Shown: one piece after another, positions 34,101 through 35,000 of the stretch | How the letters are laid out: every line of letters starts with the position of its first letter | Position numbering within the stretch: the stretch's first letter is position 1 | NCBI GenBank assembly: GCA_964035545.1 | Contig: OZ037772.1 | Coordinates: forward strand, 7,448,389-7,483,388 | DNA: 35,000 nt | Direction: 5' to 3' | From: Bugula neritina | Taxonomy: Eukaryota; Bryozoa; Gymnolaemata; Cheilostomatida; Bugulidae | The notes under the pieces: generated by a model | Databases searched by the model: none | Told to the model about the DNA's origin: nothing | What the model saw: only the letters and a program-made list of their open reading frames with translations | Made by a program: the position numbers and the translations under genes

Positions 34101-35000
34101 GAGTATACAGTAGAGTATACAGTAGAGTATACAGTAGAGTATACAGTAGAGTACCCAGTAGAGTACACAGTAGAGTACACAGTAGAGTACACAGTAGAGT
34201 ATACAGTAGAGTATACAGTAGAGTATACAGTAGAGTATACAGTAGAGTATACAGTAGAGTATACAGTAGAGTATACAGTAGAGTATACAGTAGAGTACCC
34301 AGTAGAGTATACAGAGCTAATAAATAGATGTATACAGTGGAGTATACAGAGCTAATAAGTAGATAAGTCGATAGAAGAGTAGGAAACATCTAAAGAAATA
34401 GAGCTTTGCATGTACTGTATCAACTATGCTATGCACCAGATCATCTTATTAGCACACAGCCTTCCCCTTCCCCTAACCTTGAATGAGGTCACTTACAATA
34501 CAGTTGATCAGATTAATGCATTCCTGTCTACTAGAGTAGCAAACTATCTATATCATTGCCAACACATTTCAAGGTAGAAGGAAACAATTGAATTAACTAA
34601 GTTATATAGAAACTAATAGAATTTTCTTCAGCAGCCTTGACTAAATGATAGAACAGGTGCATTAGATAAGAAAAACTGGTCTAACCTTGTCAATACAAGT
34701 TTATCTATTCCCATATCTCAATATTCTCATACCTCACTATTCTGATATCTCTAATCTCACTATTCTCACCGTCTCAAATCTAACTATAACTATGACATCG
34801 CAGCAACATTAGCAATTCTCTTTACTAATGTAGGAGTTATCTCCCCATCACTCACCCTCCGGGGCAGTCCAGACATTCAAACTGTCTCTTAGCTGGAGTT
34901 CCAGAACCAGCCAAGTGGTGGGTGGTGACCAGAGTGGCCGTCCCCGCCTCAGACACGAGGGTTGTGTTGAGACCCCAGGGCATATATTTCCCTTCTGGAC
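1006..35000 (-). CDS. Giant multi-exon gene for an extracellular cysteine-module protein (partial, 58 exons)
   Basis: Reading the minus strand, 58 exons with GT donors and AG acceptors join without a stop into about 2,917 codons. The phase agrees at every junction: of 57 introns, 36 are phase 1, 11 phase 2 and 10 phase 0. The product is a chain of about 40-50 residue modules with the spacing CxxG[YF]YCPxG, CPxGTYxNxTG, CxxCxxG[YF]C. By family knowledge this resembles Ephrin_rec_like / GCC2_GCC3 repeats of the growth-factor-receptor cysteine-rich fold, found in secreted or membrane proteins. N-glycosylation sequons recur at the TYxNxTG position. No signal peptide, membrane span, kinase or other domain is visible, and both termini lie outside. 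Modules group into super-repeats of about 690 residues. An extracellular structural, adhesive or recognition role is inference; no orthologue is recognised by name. Several neighbouring genes instead of one is unlikely, because no stop or start interrupts the phase chain. Confidence 0.88.
1150..1440. repeat. Minisatellite, about 20-bp unit (acagtagYRgtgttacYat)
   Basis: About 14 diverged units in the intron between exons 58 and 57. The unit shares tgttaccatac with the 3' end of exon 57 (1451-1461). Confidence 0.8.
1445..1545 (-). CDS. Exon 57: GVDR-variant module, phase 2-1
   Basis: Encodes GDCSAGYYCKYGVDRYQPEG followed by NETCTPYGNMTG. Two acceptors are possible five bases apart. The one giving a one-base start (TCTAG/T) is chosen because it is the only one in phase with exon 56, yielding CDSSGDCSAG. 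The GVDR segment matches exons 45 and 31, marking the same position in the super-repeat. Confidence 0.72.
1759..1926 (-). CDS. Exon 56: cysteine module, phase 2-2
   Basis: 56 codons, YCSGGF...CPQGYYCPNGTEDN...CPPGTYNNDTGLAE...CKTCPPGQYCD. One and a half modules with the NDT sequon. The join to exon 55 restores CPQGWYCSGGF. Donor ACAG/GTAGGT. Confidence 0.87.
1927..2353. other. Intron 55/56, AT-rich
   Basis: Holds an AT-rich tract with repeated tatactataataata near 2025-2100. No gene or other feature seen. Confidence 0.6.
2354..2570 (-). CDS. Exon 55: long cysteine exon, phase 1-2
   Basis: 217 nt with three YC/FC motifs: YYCGEPGLNDTSALCDEG, GYYCPPGQNVSNP, GHFCPTGSSYPTQC, then FTNTTGQSVCSICPQG. 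By order it corresponds to exons 42-41 of the preceding super-repeat, which are split by an intron there. A 2.0-kb intron separates it from exon 54. Confidence 0.87.
2661..2880 (+). mobile_element. tRNA-derived SINE, copy 1
   Basis: Starts gggagcagccgtggtctagg. An RNA polymerase III A box fits at 2675-2685 (TGGTCTAGGGG), with a degenerate B box near 2725. The body contains gttaggaagagcatccagtc and the tail has caggggtttctcacagggat. It matches the copies at 16991 and 31643, which lie in the opposite orientation. It lies antisense to the gene within the 2.0-kb intron 54/55. Confidence 0.85.
2881..4461. other. Rest of the long intron 54/55, no gene seen
   Basis: About 1.6 kb without cysteine-module exons, splice-flanked open frames or recognised repeats. 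A small plus-strand open frame at 4015-4221 has no recognisable similarity. Confidence 0.6.
4462..4633. repeat. 47-bp tandem repeat overlapping the end of exon 54
   Basis: Three close copies plus a degenerate fourth. Donor-bearing junctions fall at 4511/4512, 4558/4559 and 4605/4606, exactly 47 bp apart. Each repeats the last codons of exon 54 together with CCCTG/GTATGT. Confidence 0.85.
4607..4764 (-). CDS. Exon 54: cysteine module with triplicated donor, phase 2-1
   Basis: Encodes FYCPEGSDLRTKIICPAG, HYCLSRSVIPSPCPPSTYNP and TTDCLPCTPG. The intended donor (CCCTG/GTATGT) is copied twice more downstream at 47-bp spacing by a minisatellite. Only the donor at the edge given here keeps phase 1 for exon 55. 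Confidence 0.85.
4765..5139. other. Intron 53/54, distal part
   Basis: AT-rich, no gene or repeat recognised. Confidence 0.55.
5140..5368. repeat. Degenerate (actaact)n tract
   Basis: Imperfect units of roughly 7 bp (taactac, tgactac) running up to the exon 53 donor at 5371. Confidence 0.7.
5373..5590 (-). CDS. Exon 53: two-module exon, phase 0-2
   Basis: Starts NATTSTPNQGAEADICPQG, then YFCPVGTSVPEPC, TYGNAPGLSDVSQC and QFCEQYQLSAPEGDCAAG. The opening closely resembles exon 26 (STPTQSAEEADVCPPG) two super-repeats upstream in the protein. Donor GCAGG/GTGAGT is fixed by the phase of exon 54. Confidence 0.87.
5591..6693. other. Introns on either side of exon 52, nothing recognised
   Basis: 5591-6100 and 6268-6693 are AT-rich. 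A 113-codon plus-strand open frame at 6235-6576 is hydrophobic low-complexity sequence without family resemblance and is not supported as a gene. Confidence 0.55.
6101..6267 (-). CDS. Exon 52: TTYSTEF module, phase 1-0
   Basis: Encodes TTYSTEFLCPRGTFSNTTG, then QCSPCSPGYYCGVAGS and LCDPGYYCQE. The TTYSTEF...GTFSN segment is nearly the same as in exon 38, one super-repeat away. Donor AAGAG/GTGAGC was chosen over a second GTAAGT about 40 nt further on, because only it is phase 0 as exon 53 requires. Confidence 0.86.
6694..6814 (-). CDS. Exon 51: cysteine module, phase 0-1
   Basis: 40 codons: DEEEKWSCKQCPLGYYCDNS, VVQINDTILCPPG, SYCPAG. Joined to exon 50 it gives CPSGTYQDEEEKWSC, the short-spaced module found also in exons 37 and 24. 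A 42-bp minisatellite fills the upstream intron. Confidence 0.87.
6890..7198. repeat. 42-bp minisatellite, about 7 copies
   Basis: Unit gatgacactagatgacagg followed by tgctagaaatgtatggggccact. The 42-bp period is a multiple of three, so the gene strand reads a 14-residue repeat (HISSTCHLVSSVAP), which is not part of the supported exons. Confidence 0.88.
7295..7407 (-). CDS. Exon 50: cysteine module, phase 1-0
   Basis: Starts in the split glycine before FYCTGAETVDNANRCPIG, then YYCPERTTTPILCPSGTYQ. Acceptor TTGGCAG, donor ACCAG/GTTTCT. It lies in the same place in the super-repeat as exons 36 and 23. Confidence 0.86.
7617..7796 (-). CDS. Exon 49: first exon of super-repeat 4, phase 1-1
   Basis: 60 codons: GRCPEGFYCPEGSDWPLPC, GTYSDQTGLHNMSDC, GGEYCAAFNMTSTSGNCTRG. 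It aligns with exons 35, 22 and 7, each of which follows an exon ending in a DG..TG stretch. The donor AGAG/GTGGTG is weaker than usual but is fixed by phase. Confidence 0.84.
7797..8300. other. Intron 48/49, nothing recognised
   Basis: No gene, array or mobile element could be supported. The neighbouring introns at 8433-8790 and 10078-10701 are likewise featureless. Confidence 0.5.
8301..8432 (-). CDS. Exon 48: last exon of super-repeat 3, phase 1-1
   Basis: 44 codons: PIACPGGEYCQFAGLDVPTG, LCSPGYYCVSHSTTGTPDG, SDLTG. The same end-of-unit module as exons 34, 21 and 6 (GLC.PGYYC...PDG..TG). Acceptor TTTTGTAG, donor ACAG/GTAATT. Confidence 0.87.
8791..8962 (-). CDS. Exon 47: cysteine module, phase 0-1
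   Basis: SECVACTGGSYCEGYANPLP, TGLCMVGWYCTSAAERSNDT, GGECQPGYYCPEGSM. It matches exon 20 (ELPTGYCEEGWYC...GICQPGYYC), with the downstream intron in a different phase (1 here, 0 there). Donor CAATGT/GTGAGT. Confidence 0.87.
9186..9427 (-). CDS. Exon 46: long cysteine exon, phase 1-0
   Basis: 242 nt, the second longest exon here. SYCPEGSELPAPCEPGTYSD, LSVCKTCMEGHYCLLEADN, PLGHYCPNGTQAATQYPC, GTFNNRTHATSM. It covers what the other super-repeats encode in separate exons (18 and 19; 32 and 33), so introns have been gained or lost. Confidence 0.88.
9532..9648 (-). CDS. Exon 45: GVDRP-variant module, phase 1-1
   Basis: 39 codons: YYCTSGVDRPNPSFTNETVN, CTCPEQSYFTGAGGICPNG. The GVDRPxPxxxN pattern recurs in exon 31 and in part in exon 57. 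Acceptor GTTTCAG, donor AATG/GTGAGT. Confidence 0.88.
9931..10077 (-). CDS. Exon 44: cysteine module, phase 1-1
   Basis: 49 codons: TGLDYTKCPLGTYSNMTS, FECLPCPAGQFCGSPG, VPSGNCSAG. It precedes the GVDRP module as exon 30 precedes exon 31. Donor GCAG/GTGAGA. The acceptor TTTAG is short on pyrimidines but fits the phase. Confidence 0.86.
10702..10846 (-). CDS. Exon 43: cysteine module, phase 0-1
   Basis: ECPHGYYTSVGGEAECTICP, GAYCVPVTPATADDTNLPC, QGHYCLQG. The module uses GYYTS where most have GTYxN, and lacks the sequon. Acceptor TTTTTTCTGCAG, donor CAAG/GTACGT. Confidence 0.87.
10919..11080. repeat. Intronic repeat, copy 1 (pair with 11401)
   Basis: Shares aaatcaagcaaa, tgatatttcactagttt, ttagcagttaaa and tactaaattaagtaaaatgacc with the copy about 490 bp away, with scattered differences. 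Either an old tandem duplication or an unrecognised interspersed element. Confidence 0.65.
11174..11301 (-). CDS. Exon 42: cysteine module, phase 1-0
   Basis: MTSAVDECWGGYYCPEGQSS, FICPRGMHCPNGSAIYQ. Donor ACCAG/GTAAGA is strong. The introns on either side of this exon share a diverged sequence about 490 bp apart. Confidence 0.87.
11401..11573. repeat. Intronic repeat, copy 2 (pair with 10919)
   Basis: Diverged second copy in the next intron. Exon 42 and exon 41 begin about 255 and 250 bp after the start of each copy. Confidence 0.65.
11657..11839 (-). CDS. Exon 41: cysteine module, phase 1-1
   Basis: 61 codons: YYCPSGSSTGTQELCTPG, SYCSGGDDYPVPCPAGTFSN, GLHNVSQCTNCTAGFYCPTTG. A textbook module with all expected cysteines and NVS and NCT sequons. 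Acceptor GTTGCTAG, donor ACAG/GTACAC. Confidence 0.88.
12188..12280 (-). CDS. Exon 40: short cysteine exon, phase 1-1
   Basis: 31 codons: LQSVEECVNCTGGSYCPDYN, MTSPGPSCSPG. Too short for ordinary ORF finding. It is supported by the phase chain, and by the joins to exon 41 (CSPGYYCPSG) and exon 39 (YSSNTGLQSVEEC). Donor CCGG/GTTAGT. Confidence 0.84.
12701..12841 (-). CDS. Exon 39: cysteine module, phase 1-1
   Basis: 47 codons: YFCTSGSDNRVPSGHSNYDV, CPAGFYCGAGTALPDPC, ATYSSNTG. It occupies the place of exons 26 and 53 (AEADxCPxG..CPxGTS). An antisense LINE remnant sits just upstream in the gene sense. Confidence 0.87.
12930..13304 (+). mobile_element. 5'-truncated non-LTR retrotransposon (LINE) tail
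   Basis: The plus-strand frame to the stop at 13128-13130 has the arrangement seen at the C-terminus of many LINE reverse transcriptases: NTRQ near 12959, ALWNELPIPLRSI, and NEFGRKLRLYLLE at the end. About 150 bp of 3' UTR follow, then an (aaac)n tail at 13284-13304. The CR1/L2/Jockey-type assignment is by general resemblance only. It is antisense to the host gene in intron 38/39. The 5' boundary is approximate. Confidence 0.78.
13653..13820 (-). CDS. Exon 38: TTYSTEF module, phase 1-1
   Basis: 56 codons: FYCPENTTYSTEFPCLAG, TFSNVTHRADISQCQPCAGG, FYCETDGLSEPTGLCDAG. Strongly similar to exon 52 through TTYSTEFxC..GTFSNxT. Acceptor GGCTGCAG, donor GCAG/GTAATT. Confidence 0.88.
13821..14429. 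other. Intron 37/38, nothing recognised
   Basis: About 600 bp, AT-rich with no supported element. The same applies to 14564-14921, 15025-15368 and 15534-15944. Confidence 0.5.
14430..14563 (-). CDS. Exon 37: PVVLYNSS module, phase 2-1
   Basis: YERCLSGTYQNEVGQFTCKG, CPQGYFCDSTIDPVVLYNSS, ACPTG. PVVLYNSSxCPxG is shared with exon 24, 13 exons earlier in the protein. The one-base start is set by exon 36 ending AT (ATG, giving MYERC). Confidence 0.87.
14922..15024 (-). CDS. Exon 36: cysteine module, phase 1-2
   Basis: ECDVGYYCPSAQDTATPAAY, ICPQGHFCLKGSS. Aligns with exon 23 (GECQGGYYCPGGDNTSTP). Donor CCAT/GTGAGT interrupts a codon in phase 2. Acceptor TTTCAG. Confidence 0.86.
15369..15533 (-). 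CDS. Exon 35: first exon of super-repeat 3, phase 1-1
   Basis: 55 codons: DICPMGSYCPAGSSAPQLCP, SGTFLNSTGNSNISHCIDC, VPGYYCSGTGNTAPTG. Very similar to exon 22 (DICLPG.YC.AGSSS...CIDCVPGYYC). Donor ACTG/GTGAGT. Confidence 0.88.
15945..16203 (-). CDS. Exon 34: last exon of super-repeat 2, phase 0-1
   Basis: 259 nt, the longest exon. GLDWPTGLCEAGYYCDGGS, GDKCLSGYYCPEGSGRLIDC, GLCDPGYYCILGASEPNP, TDGTTG. It is the single-exon version of what exons 20+21 and 47+48 encode with an intron between. Acceptor ACTTTTAG. Confidence 0.88.
16378..16565 (-). CDS. Exon 33: cysteine module, phase 1-0
   Basis: YFCPLATSNYTDNPCPSG, YYCPTSTEGAYDNPCSQG, TYNNVTRATDDSYCLQCPSG, MFCDNQ. Aligns with exon 19 (TYNNLTERSDLSSCLDCPPG). 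Donor ATCAG/GTGAGA, acceptor ATCTACAG. Confidence 0.88.
16726..16839 (-). CDS. Exon 32: cysteine module, phase 1-1
   Basis: 38 codons: VCPPGYRCPTGTTWPIACLAG, TYAELEGSDTCVSCPQG. The usual YC pair is RC here (GYRCPTG). The upstream intron carries a reverse-oriented SINE. Confidence 0.86.
16991..17166 (-). mobile_element. tRNA-derived SINE, copy 2
   Basis: Reverse orientation, same sense as the gene. It has ccctgtgagaaacccttgat at the tail end, the body motif gactggatgctcttcctaac, a B-box complement at ttcaaacccacgac, and a decayed A-box end (tagaccacggct). Confidence 0.8.
17332..17448 (-). CDS. Exon 31: GVDRP-variant module, phase 1-1
   Basis: 39 codons: DCAAGHWCVSGVDRPHPNSN, NFTSDNTSCYNWAELGYGG. 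Same length and same GVDRPxP core as exon 45. It lacks the CPxGTY element and has NFT and NTS sequons instead. Confidence 0.87.
17452..17700. other. Very AT-rich intron 30/31
   Basis: Low-complexity runs of taatatatttat. No gene seen. Confidence 0.55.
17732..17882 (-). CDS. Exon 30: cysteine module, phase 0-1
   Basis: GYYCPEGTSFDLPACPRGTY, QNQLMATQLSDCKSCDAG, KYCDDENLPAPTG. The acceptor CTCTCACAG is canonical. It joins exon 29 as ECPMGYYCPEG. Confidence 0.87.
18093..18179 (-). CDS. Exon 29: short cysteine exon, phase 0-0
   Basis: 29 codons: VNYTQASECLYCPAGFYCEA, GGILLECPM. The only phase 0-0 exon here, and therefore skippable without a frameshift. The preceding intron is about 790 bp of AT-rich DNA. 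Confidence 0.84.
18180..18967. other. Intron 28/29, no gene seen
   Basis: About 790 bp, strongly AT-rich. No splice-flanked cysteine exon on either strand. Confidence 0.55.
18968..19197 (-). CDS. Exon 28: long cysteine exon, phase 1-0
   Basis: TFSNAPGLEAESNCTACTAG, MYCDTVGLTAPAGACGTG, YYCPTGTVDQQPPATECPVG, HYCPGGTALPVPCQNGTY. Nearly two modules. The donor TTAT/GTATGT falls straight after GTY. Confidence 0.88.
19395..19550 (-). CDS. Exon 27: cysteine module, phase 1-1
   Basis: 52 codons: MHCSELNLTAPVGPCDQG, YYCPHSADTATYLVCTAG, NYCEEGSDQPTPCPQG. Acceptor TGCTGCAG, donor CAAG/GTGAGC. Confidence 0.88.
19779..19960 (-). CDS. Exon 26: cysteine module, phase 2-1
   Basis: FYCKSGAASSTPTQSAEEAD, VCPPGHYCPEGTSQPEKCP, SAAECLNCSAG. 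The first segment matches exon 53. The A/TTT start completes GGA with the GG end of exon 25. Donor GCAG/GTAAAT. Confidence 0.86.
20292..20442 (-). CDS. Exon 25: cysteine module, phase 1-2
   Basis: TSTAYENPCPAGTYMNETG, ATEDCVPCPGGYYCDEEG, YWKLCTAG. It corresponds in position to the TTYSTEF exons 38 and 52. Donor GCCGG/GTTAGT. Confidence 0.86.
20612..20870. repeat. Intronic duplication, copy 1 (pair with 20990)
   Basis: Contains ttctcaaaaccaggaggagg and taacttcaaattagcgtcc. A diverged copy lies about 385 bp further on in the same intron. Confidence 0.75.
20990..21245. repeat. Intronic duplication, copy 2 (pair with 20612)
   Basis: Contains ttctcaaaaccaggagcagg and taacttcaaattagtgtcc, in the same order and orientation as copy 1. 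Confidence 0.75.
21280..21459 (-). CDS. Exon 24: PVVLYNSS module, phase 1-1
   Basis: 60 codons: HYCAPGSHEAVRCLSGYYQD, GKASCKICVEGFYCDNTVA, PVVLYNSSYCPVGHFCPNG. Shares PVVLYNSSxCPxG and the preceding RCLSGxYQ with exon 37. Donor AACG/GTGAGT. Confidence 0.88.
21528..21705. repeat. Two tandem copies of an ~82-bp unit
   Basis: caatacc-a/g-ttgcct-a/g-caacagttgttt recurs at about 21532 and 21614, and tctcattt ends each copy. It lies in intron 23/24. Confidence 0.8.
21854..21951 (-). CDS. Exon 23: cysteine module, phase 2-1
   Basis: HGNAWPDGECQGGYYCPGGD, NTSTPADTICPQG. The acceptor TCGGTAG/T gives a one-base start. This requires exon 22 to end in phase 2, which fits one of its donors only. Confidence 0.78.
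22217..22358 (-). CDS. Exon 22: first exon of super-repeat 2, phase 1-2
   Basis: DICLPGQYCVAGSSSGENCP, GTYANFTGAEAITDCIDC, VPGYYCEG. Three GT donors are possible. GAAGG/GTGGGG is chosen because it is the only one in phase with exon 23; the frame stays open 45 nt further. The body is clear, the 3' edge less so. Confidence 0.75.
22605..22965. repeat. Alternating TA-rich palindromic tract
   Basis: Long tatataatatatattatat runs that are self-complementary and could extrude hairpins. Interrupted at 22825-22851 by a SINE fragment. Confidence 0.85.
22825..22851 (-). mobile_element. SINE fragment (A-box end)
   Basis: Only the terminal accattagactatggctgct piece of the SINE family, embedded in the TA tract. 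Confidence 0.65.
22998..23083 (-). mobile_element. SINE fragment (tRNA-like half)
   Basis: Contains ctggatgcttttcctaacat, a good B-box complement (gggttcaaacccatgacctc) and the decayed A-box end (ctagaccactgctgcttcc). The tail half is absent. Confidence 0.78.
23280..23403 (-). CDS. Exon 21: last exon of super-repeat 1, phase 0-1
   Basis: VECPAGQFCASSGLSQPNG, TCDAGYYCVLASSSPTPGDG, STG. End-of-unit DGSTG as in exons 34, 48 and 6. The upstream intron is almost entirely a 22-bp minisatellite. Confidence 0.87.
23424..23800. repeat. 22-bp minisatellite, about 17 copies
   Basis: Unit aggtaacaggtgtgatacta plus cc/tc. It fills nearly the whole intron 20/21 (23404-23808). A few units are truncated near 23622-23640. 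Confidence 0.92.
23809..23968 (-). CDS. Exon 20: cysteine module, phase 2-0
   Basis: MYCEGAGNELPTGYCEEGW, YCVGASDSPTPPDGSGVGG, ICQPGYYCPIGSVQM. Matches exon 47 and the first half of exon 34. Donor CAGATG/GTGAGA lies at the end of the minisatellite. Confidence 0.86.
24005..24350. repeat. Three diverged units with inverted-repeat hairpins
   Basis: Units near 24010, 24170 and 24310 share caggatg(c)tggac / gctgaacaggat and gttgctaaggta. In the second unit gttgctaaggta (24196-24207) faces taccttaacaac (24216-24227), an 11-of-12 stem. The first unit has gttgctaa / ttagcaac (24032-24039 / 24056-24063). Confidence 0.65.
24496..24610 (-). CDS. Exon 19: cysteine module, phase 1-2
   Basis: YYCPTLSSTGTARPCPAG, TYNNLTERSDLSSCLDCPPG. 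Aligns with exon 33. Donor CCTGG/GTGAGT, acceptor ACTTGCAG. Confidence 0.88.
25067..25213 (-). CDS. Exon 18: cysteine module, phase 1-1
   Basis: 49 codons: HYCPQGSSAPNPCDAATFAN, ETRFSVCTDCPSGFFCSHTT, VVPESCPAG. The module has DAATF where most have PxGTY. Acceptor CTATCTAG, donor GCAG/GTAGAT. Confidence 0.87.
25340..25515. repeat. Two copies of a ~55-bp intronic unit
   Basis: gttacaYYgaatgaaaccgca followed by taagt(a/t)atgcaaaccacaaa occurs twice about 110 bp apart in intron 17/18. Confidence 0.7.
25797..25975 (-). CDS. Exon 17: cysteine module, phase 2-1
   Basis: IYTQGTSLSSCTPCDPGYYC, PTTSMTFVSTLECDAGFYC, SGGSHEAAPVNQTYGSECPQG. Acceptor TTATTATAG. A (GTGA)n microsatellite lies in the upstream intron. 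Confidence 0.85.
26010..26178. repeat. (gtga)n microsatellite
   Basis: About 165 bp of gagt/gtga tetranucleotides with a few interruptions (gtgggtggg, gaccgag) in intron 16/17. Confidence 0.95.
26422..26593 (-). CDS. Exon 16: module lacking a cysteine pair, phase 1-2
   Basis: LTNVTGLIAPGYFAIKG, NFDNMDDQGVCPKGHYCEEG, TSQPVPCPVGTYL. Where other modules read GLCxPGYYC this has GLIAPGYFA, so two cysteines are replaced together. The frame and both splice sites are intact (TTTGCAG; CT/GTAAGT). Confidence 0.86.
27045..27188 (-). CDS. Exon 15: cysteine module, phase 1-1
   Basis: 48 codons: SYCPASTVGTPRRSPSPCP, IGTYGNAQGLMAESDCELC, DEGAYCETEG. The exon is preceded (gene sense) by CTTACAG and followed by GTATGG. 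Confidence 0.87.
27515..27640 (-). CDS. Exon 14: short-spaced cysteine module, phase 1-1
   Basis: 42 codons: SETPTPCSVGYYANQTGQ, AECDLCPSGWMCYAGSQPQ, ICPQG. Same compact type as exons 2/3, 24, 37 and 50/51. Donor CAAG/GTATTT. Confidence 0.87.
27725..27838 (-). CDS. Exon 13: cysteine module, phase 1-1
   Basis: 38 codons: GDCAPGHYCTGGSYTDTPYA, NSTGGGDVCPLYHFCPQG. Here CPxGxxC is CPLYHFC, with the glycine lost. Acceptor TTTTAG/TC, donor CAAG/GTTGGT. Confidence 0.85.
28040..28183 (-). CDS. Exon 12: cysteine module, phase 1-1
   Basis: 48 codons: HYCPEGTSSTVPCPLGTYRE, LGKSEADCRTCTPGKFCNES, ALTQP then a split codon completed as V. Donor CCAG/GTGCGG. Confidence 0.86.
28656..28787 (-). CDS. Exon 11: acidic variant module, phase 1-1
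   Basis: 44 codons: DCKAGHICWGEAILDDPIFN, DDPGPDEYNKTKTLVEFG, DACSPG. Only four cysteines and many acidic residues. It sits where a GVDRP-type module would be expected. Donor CCAG/GTGAGT, acceptor ATAACCAG. Confidence 0.86.
28799..29000. repeat. Minisatellite, ~27-bp unit paired into ~54 bp
   Basis: tcatatacatagacatagatatg alternates with tcatatacatagacatggagatg or a ttatat variant, giving a two-step higher-order period in intron 10/11. Confidence 0.85.
29180..29262 (-). CDS. Exon 10: shortest exon, phase 2-1
   Basis: 83 nt: TGNSNITDCLPCPVGQYCER, TGALEPTG. It carries the second half of the module begun in exon 9 (CPTGTYTNQ + TGNSNITDC). Both splice sites are canonical (TTTACAG; CCG/GTTGGT). 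Confidence 0.84.
29655..29871 (-). CDS. Exon 9: long exon with duplicated acceptor, phase 1-2
   Basis: YYANNGSWSQTECEQGTYAP, AMSQCEACGLGYYCPDAAM, RIICPAGAYCNETFGTRYFF, CPTGTYTN. It opens YYA instead of YYC. Its acceptor (ATTCAG/GTTACT) is copied five more times by a 16-bp array in the upstream intron, so the 5' edge could vary. Donor ATCA/GTGAGT. Confidence 0.84.
29872..29976. repeat. 16-bp array multiplying the exon 9 acceptor
   Basis: cctgaatatatagtaa repeats head to tail. On the gene strand each unit reads TTCAG/GTTACTATATA. Acceptor-like CT dinucleotides fall at 29907, 29923, 29939, 29955 and 29971, besides the authentic one at 29872. Confidence 0.88.
30000..30445. other. Intron 8/9 remainder, no gene seen
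   Basis: AT-rich, no element supported. Introns 7/8 (30552-30799) and 6/7 (30940-31421) also show nothing. Confidence 0.5.
30446..30551 (-). CDS. Exon 8: cysteine module, phase 0-1
   Basis: GTEGQLASGEPNGKCWGG, YYCPARSTKPDMLQTEPG. It has only two cysteines: the TEPGYYA join with exon 9 lacks the pair seen in CxPGYYC. Donor CCAG/GTAAGT. Confidence 0.86.
30800..30939 (-). CDS. Exon 7: first exon of super-repeat 1, phase 1-0
   Basis: DVCPAGGYCLSGSWFAKPCP, SGTFSNFTGAVNDDDCEDC, WEGYYCR. Aligns with exons 22, 35 and 49. Donor TAGG/GTGGGT, acceptor TTTACCAG. Confidence 0.86.
31422..31568 (-). CDS. Exon 6: end-of-unit module, phase 1-1
   Basis: 49 codons: LEHVDNCTQCDRGKFCDTPG, LMDVRGPCDAGYLCYGGAY, TSGPIDGVTG. 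The DGVTG end and the following DVCPAG place it with exons 21, 34 and 48. A split Asn codon (A/AC) joins it to exon 5. Confidence 0.86.
31643..31850 (-). mobile_element. tRNA-derived SINE, copy 3 (best preserved)
   Basis: In gene orientation: gggagcagccatagtctaga, cctagtaaacacgaggtcat, B box GGTTTAAGCC, gttaggaagagcatccagtc and the caggggtttcttacagag tail. About 205 bp. It sits in intron 5/6 and is collinear with copies 1 and 2. Confidence 0.87.
32056..32248 (-). CDS. Exon 5: cysteine module, phase 0-1
   Basis: VACEQGTYAGSARTPNATSC, PLCPAGYYCPEGTIVPKDCP, RGYYCVEAQWKSEPCPIG, TYGNST. Acceptor TTGTGCAG, donor ACGA/GTGAGT. Confidence 0.87.
32506..32723 (-). CDS. Exon 4: two-module exon, phase 1-0
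   Basis: TVEETNCPTGTIRETEAAES, VDDCLPCPAGDYCLEGSY, GGCEPGFYCPSPIINPYGD, SYGPRQ. Acceptor GTTCACAG/CA, donor GACAG/GTGTGT. Confidence 0.86.
32755..33005. repeat. Scattered (gtgggtgtggcttata) repeats
   Basis: About five copies of gtgggtgtggyttata-actg near 32755, 32773, 32924, 32957 and 32986 in intron 3/4, some separated by other sequence. Confidence 0.75.
33307..33446 (-). CDS. Exon 3: cysteine module, phase 2-1
   Basis: HYCDNETTSQEMMLTQKRCP, AGKYCVEQLASLDDATNC, TKGKYCLE. The acceptor TTTCCCCCCAG has a strong pyrimidine tract. It joins exon 2 as CQIGHYCDNE. Confidence 0.87.
33803..33898 (-). CDS. Exon 2: cysteine module, phase 2-2
   Basis: YYCGVGTYEPTPCGVGFYSD, DGQYQCEPCQI then a split Gly. 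The acceptor ATTCTTTTAG/T sits directly downstream of a 12-bp tandem array of about 410 bp. The array's open frame continues into this exon. Confidence 0.86.
33908..34314. repeat. 12-bp minisatellite (agtagagtatac)n, about 34 copies
   Basis: Near-perfect array in intron 1/2 ending 10 bp from exon 2. The period is a multiple of three, so several frames on both strands stay open (VEYT repeat on plus; YTLL or YSTV on minus). These are repeat translations, not supported genes. Confidence 0.96.
34321..34855. other. Rest of intron 1/2, no gene seen
   Basis: Simple AT-rich sequence with some tctcaatattctcat-like repetition near 34730. Nothing supported. Confidence 0.5.
34856..35000 (-). CDS. Exon 1 of the window: partial, ends phase 2
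   Basis: The open reading continues off the right edge. It reads CPEGKYMPWGLNTTLVSE, then TATLVTTHHLAGSGTPAK, then RQFECLDCPGG. It has fewer cysteines than the others; KYM replaces the usual KYC. Donor GGAGG/GTGAGT. True 5' edge not visible. Confidence 0.8.

Noticed and set aside
33909-34355. 148-codon plus-strand open frame of VEYT repeats, and long minus-strand frames over the same bases
   Set aside because: A 12-bp satellite without stop codons gives open frames in several phases on both strands. No start context, splice signals or non-repeat protein.
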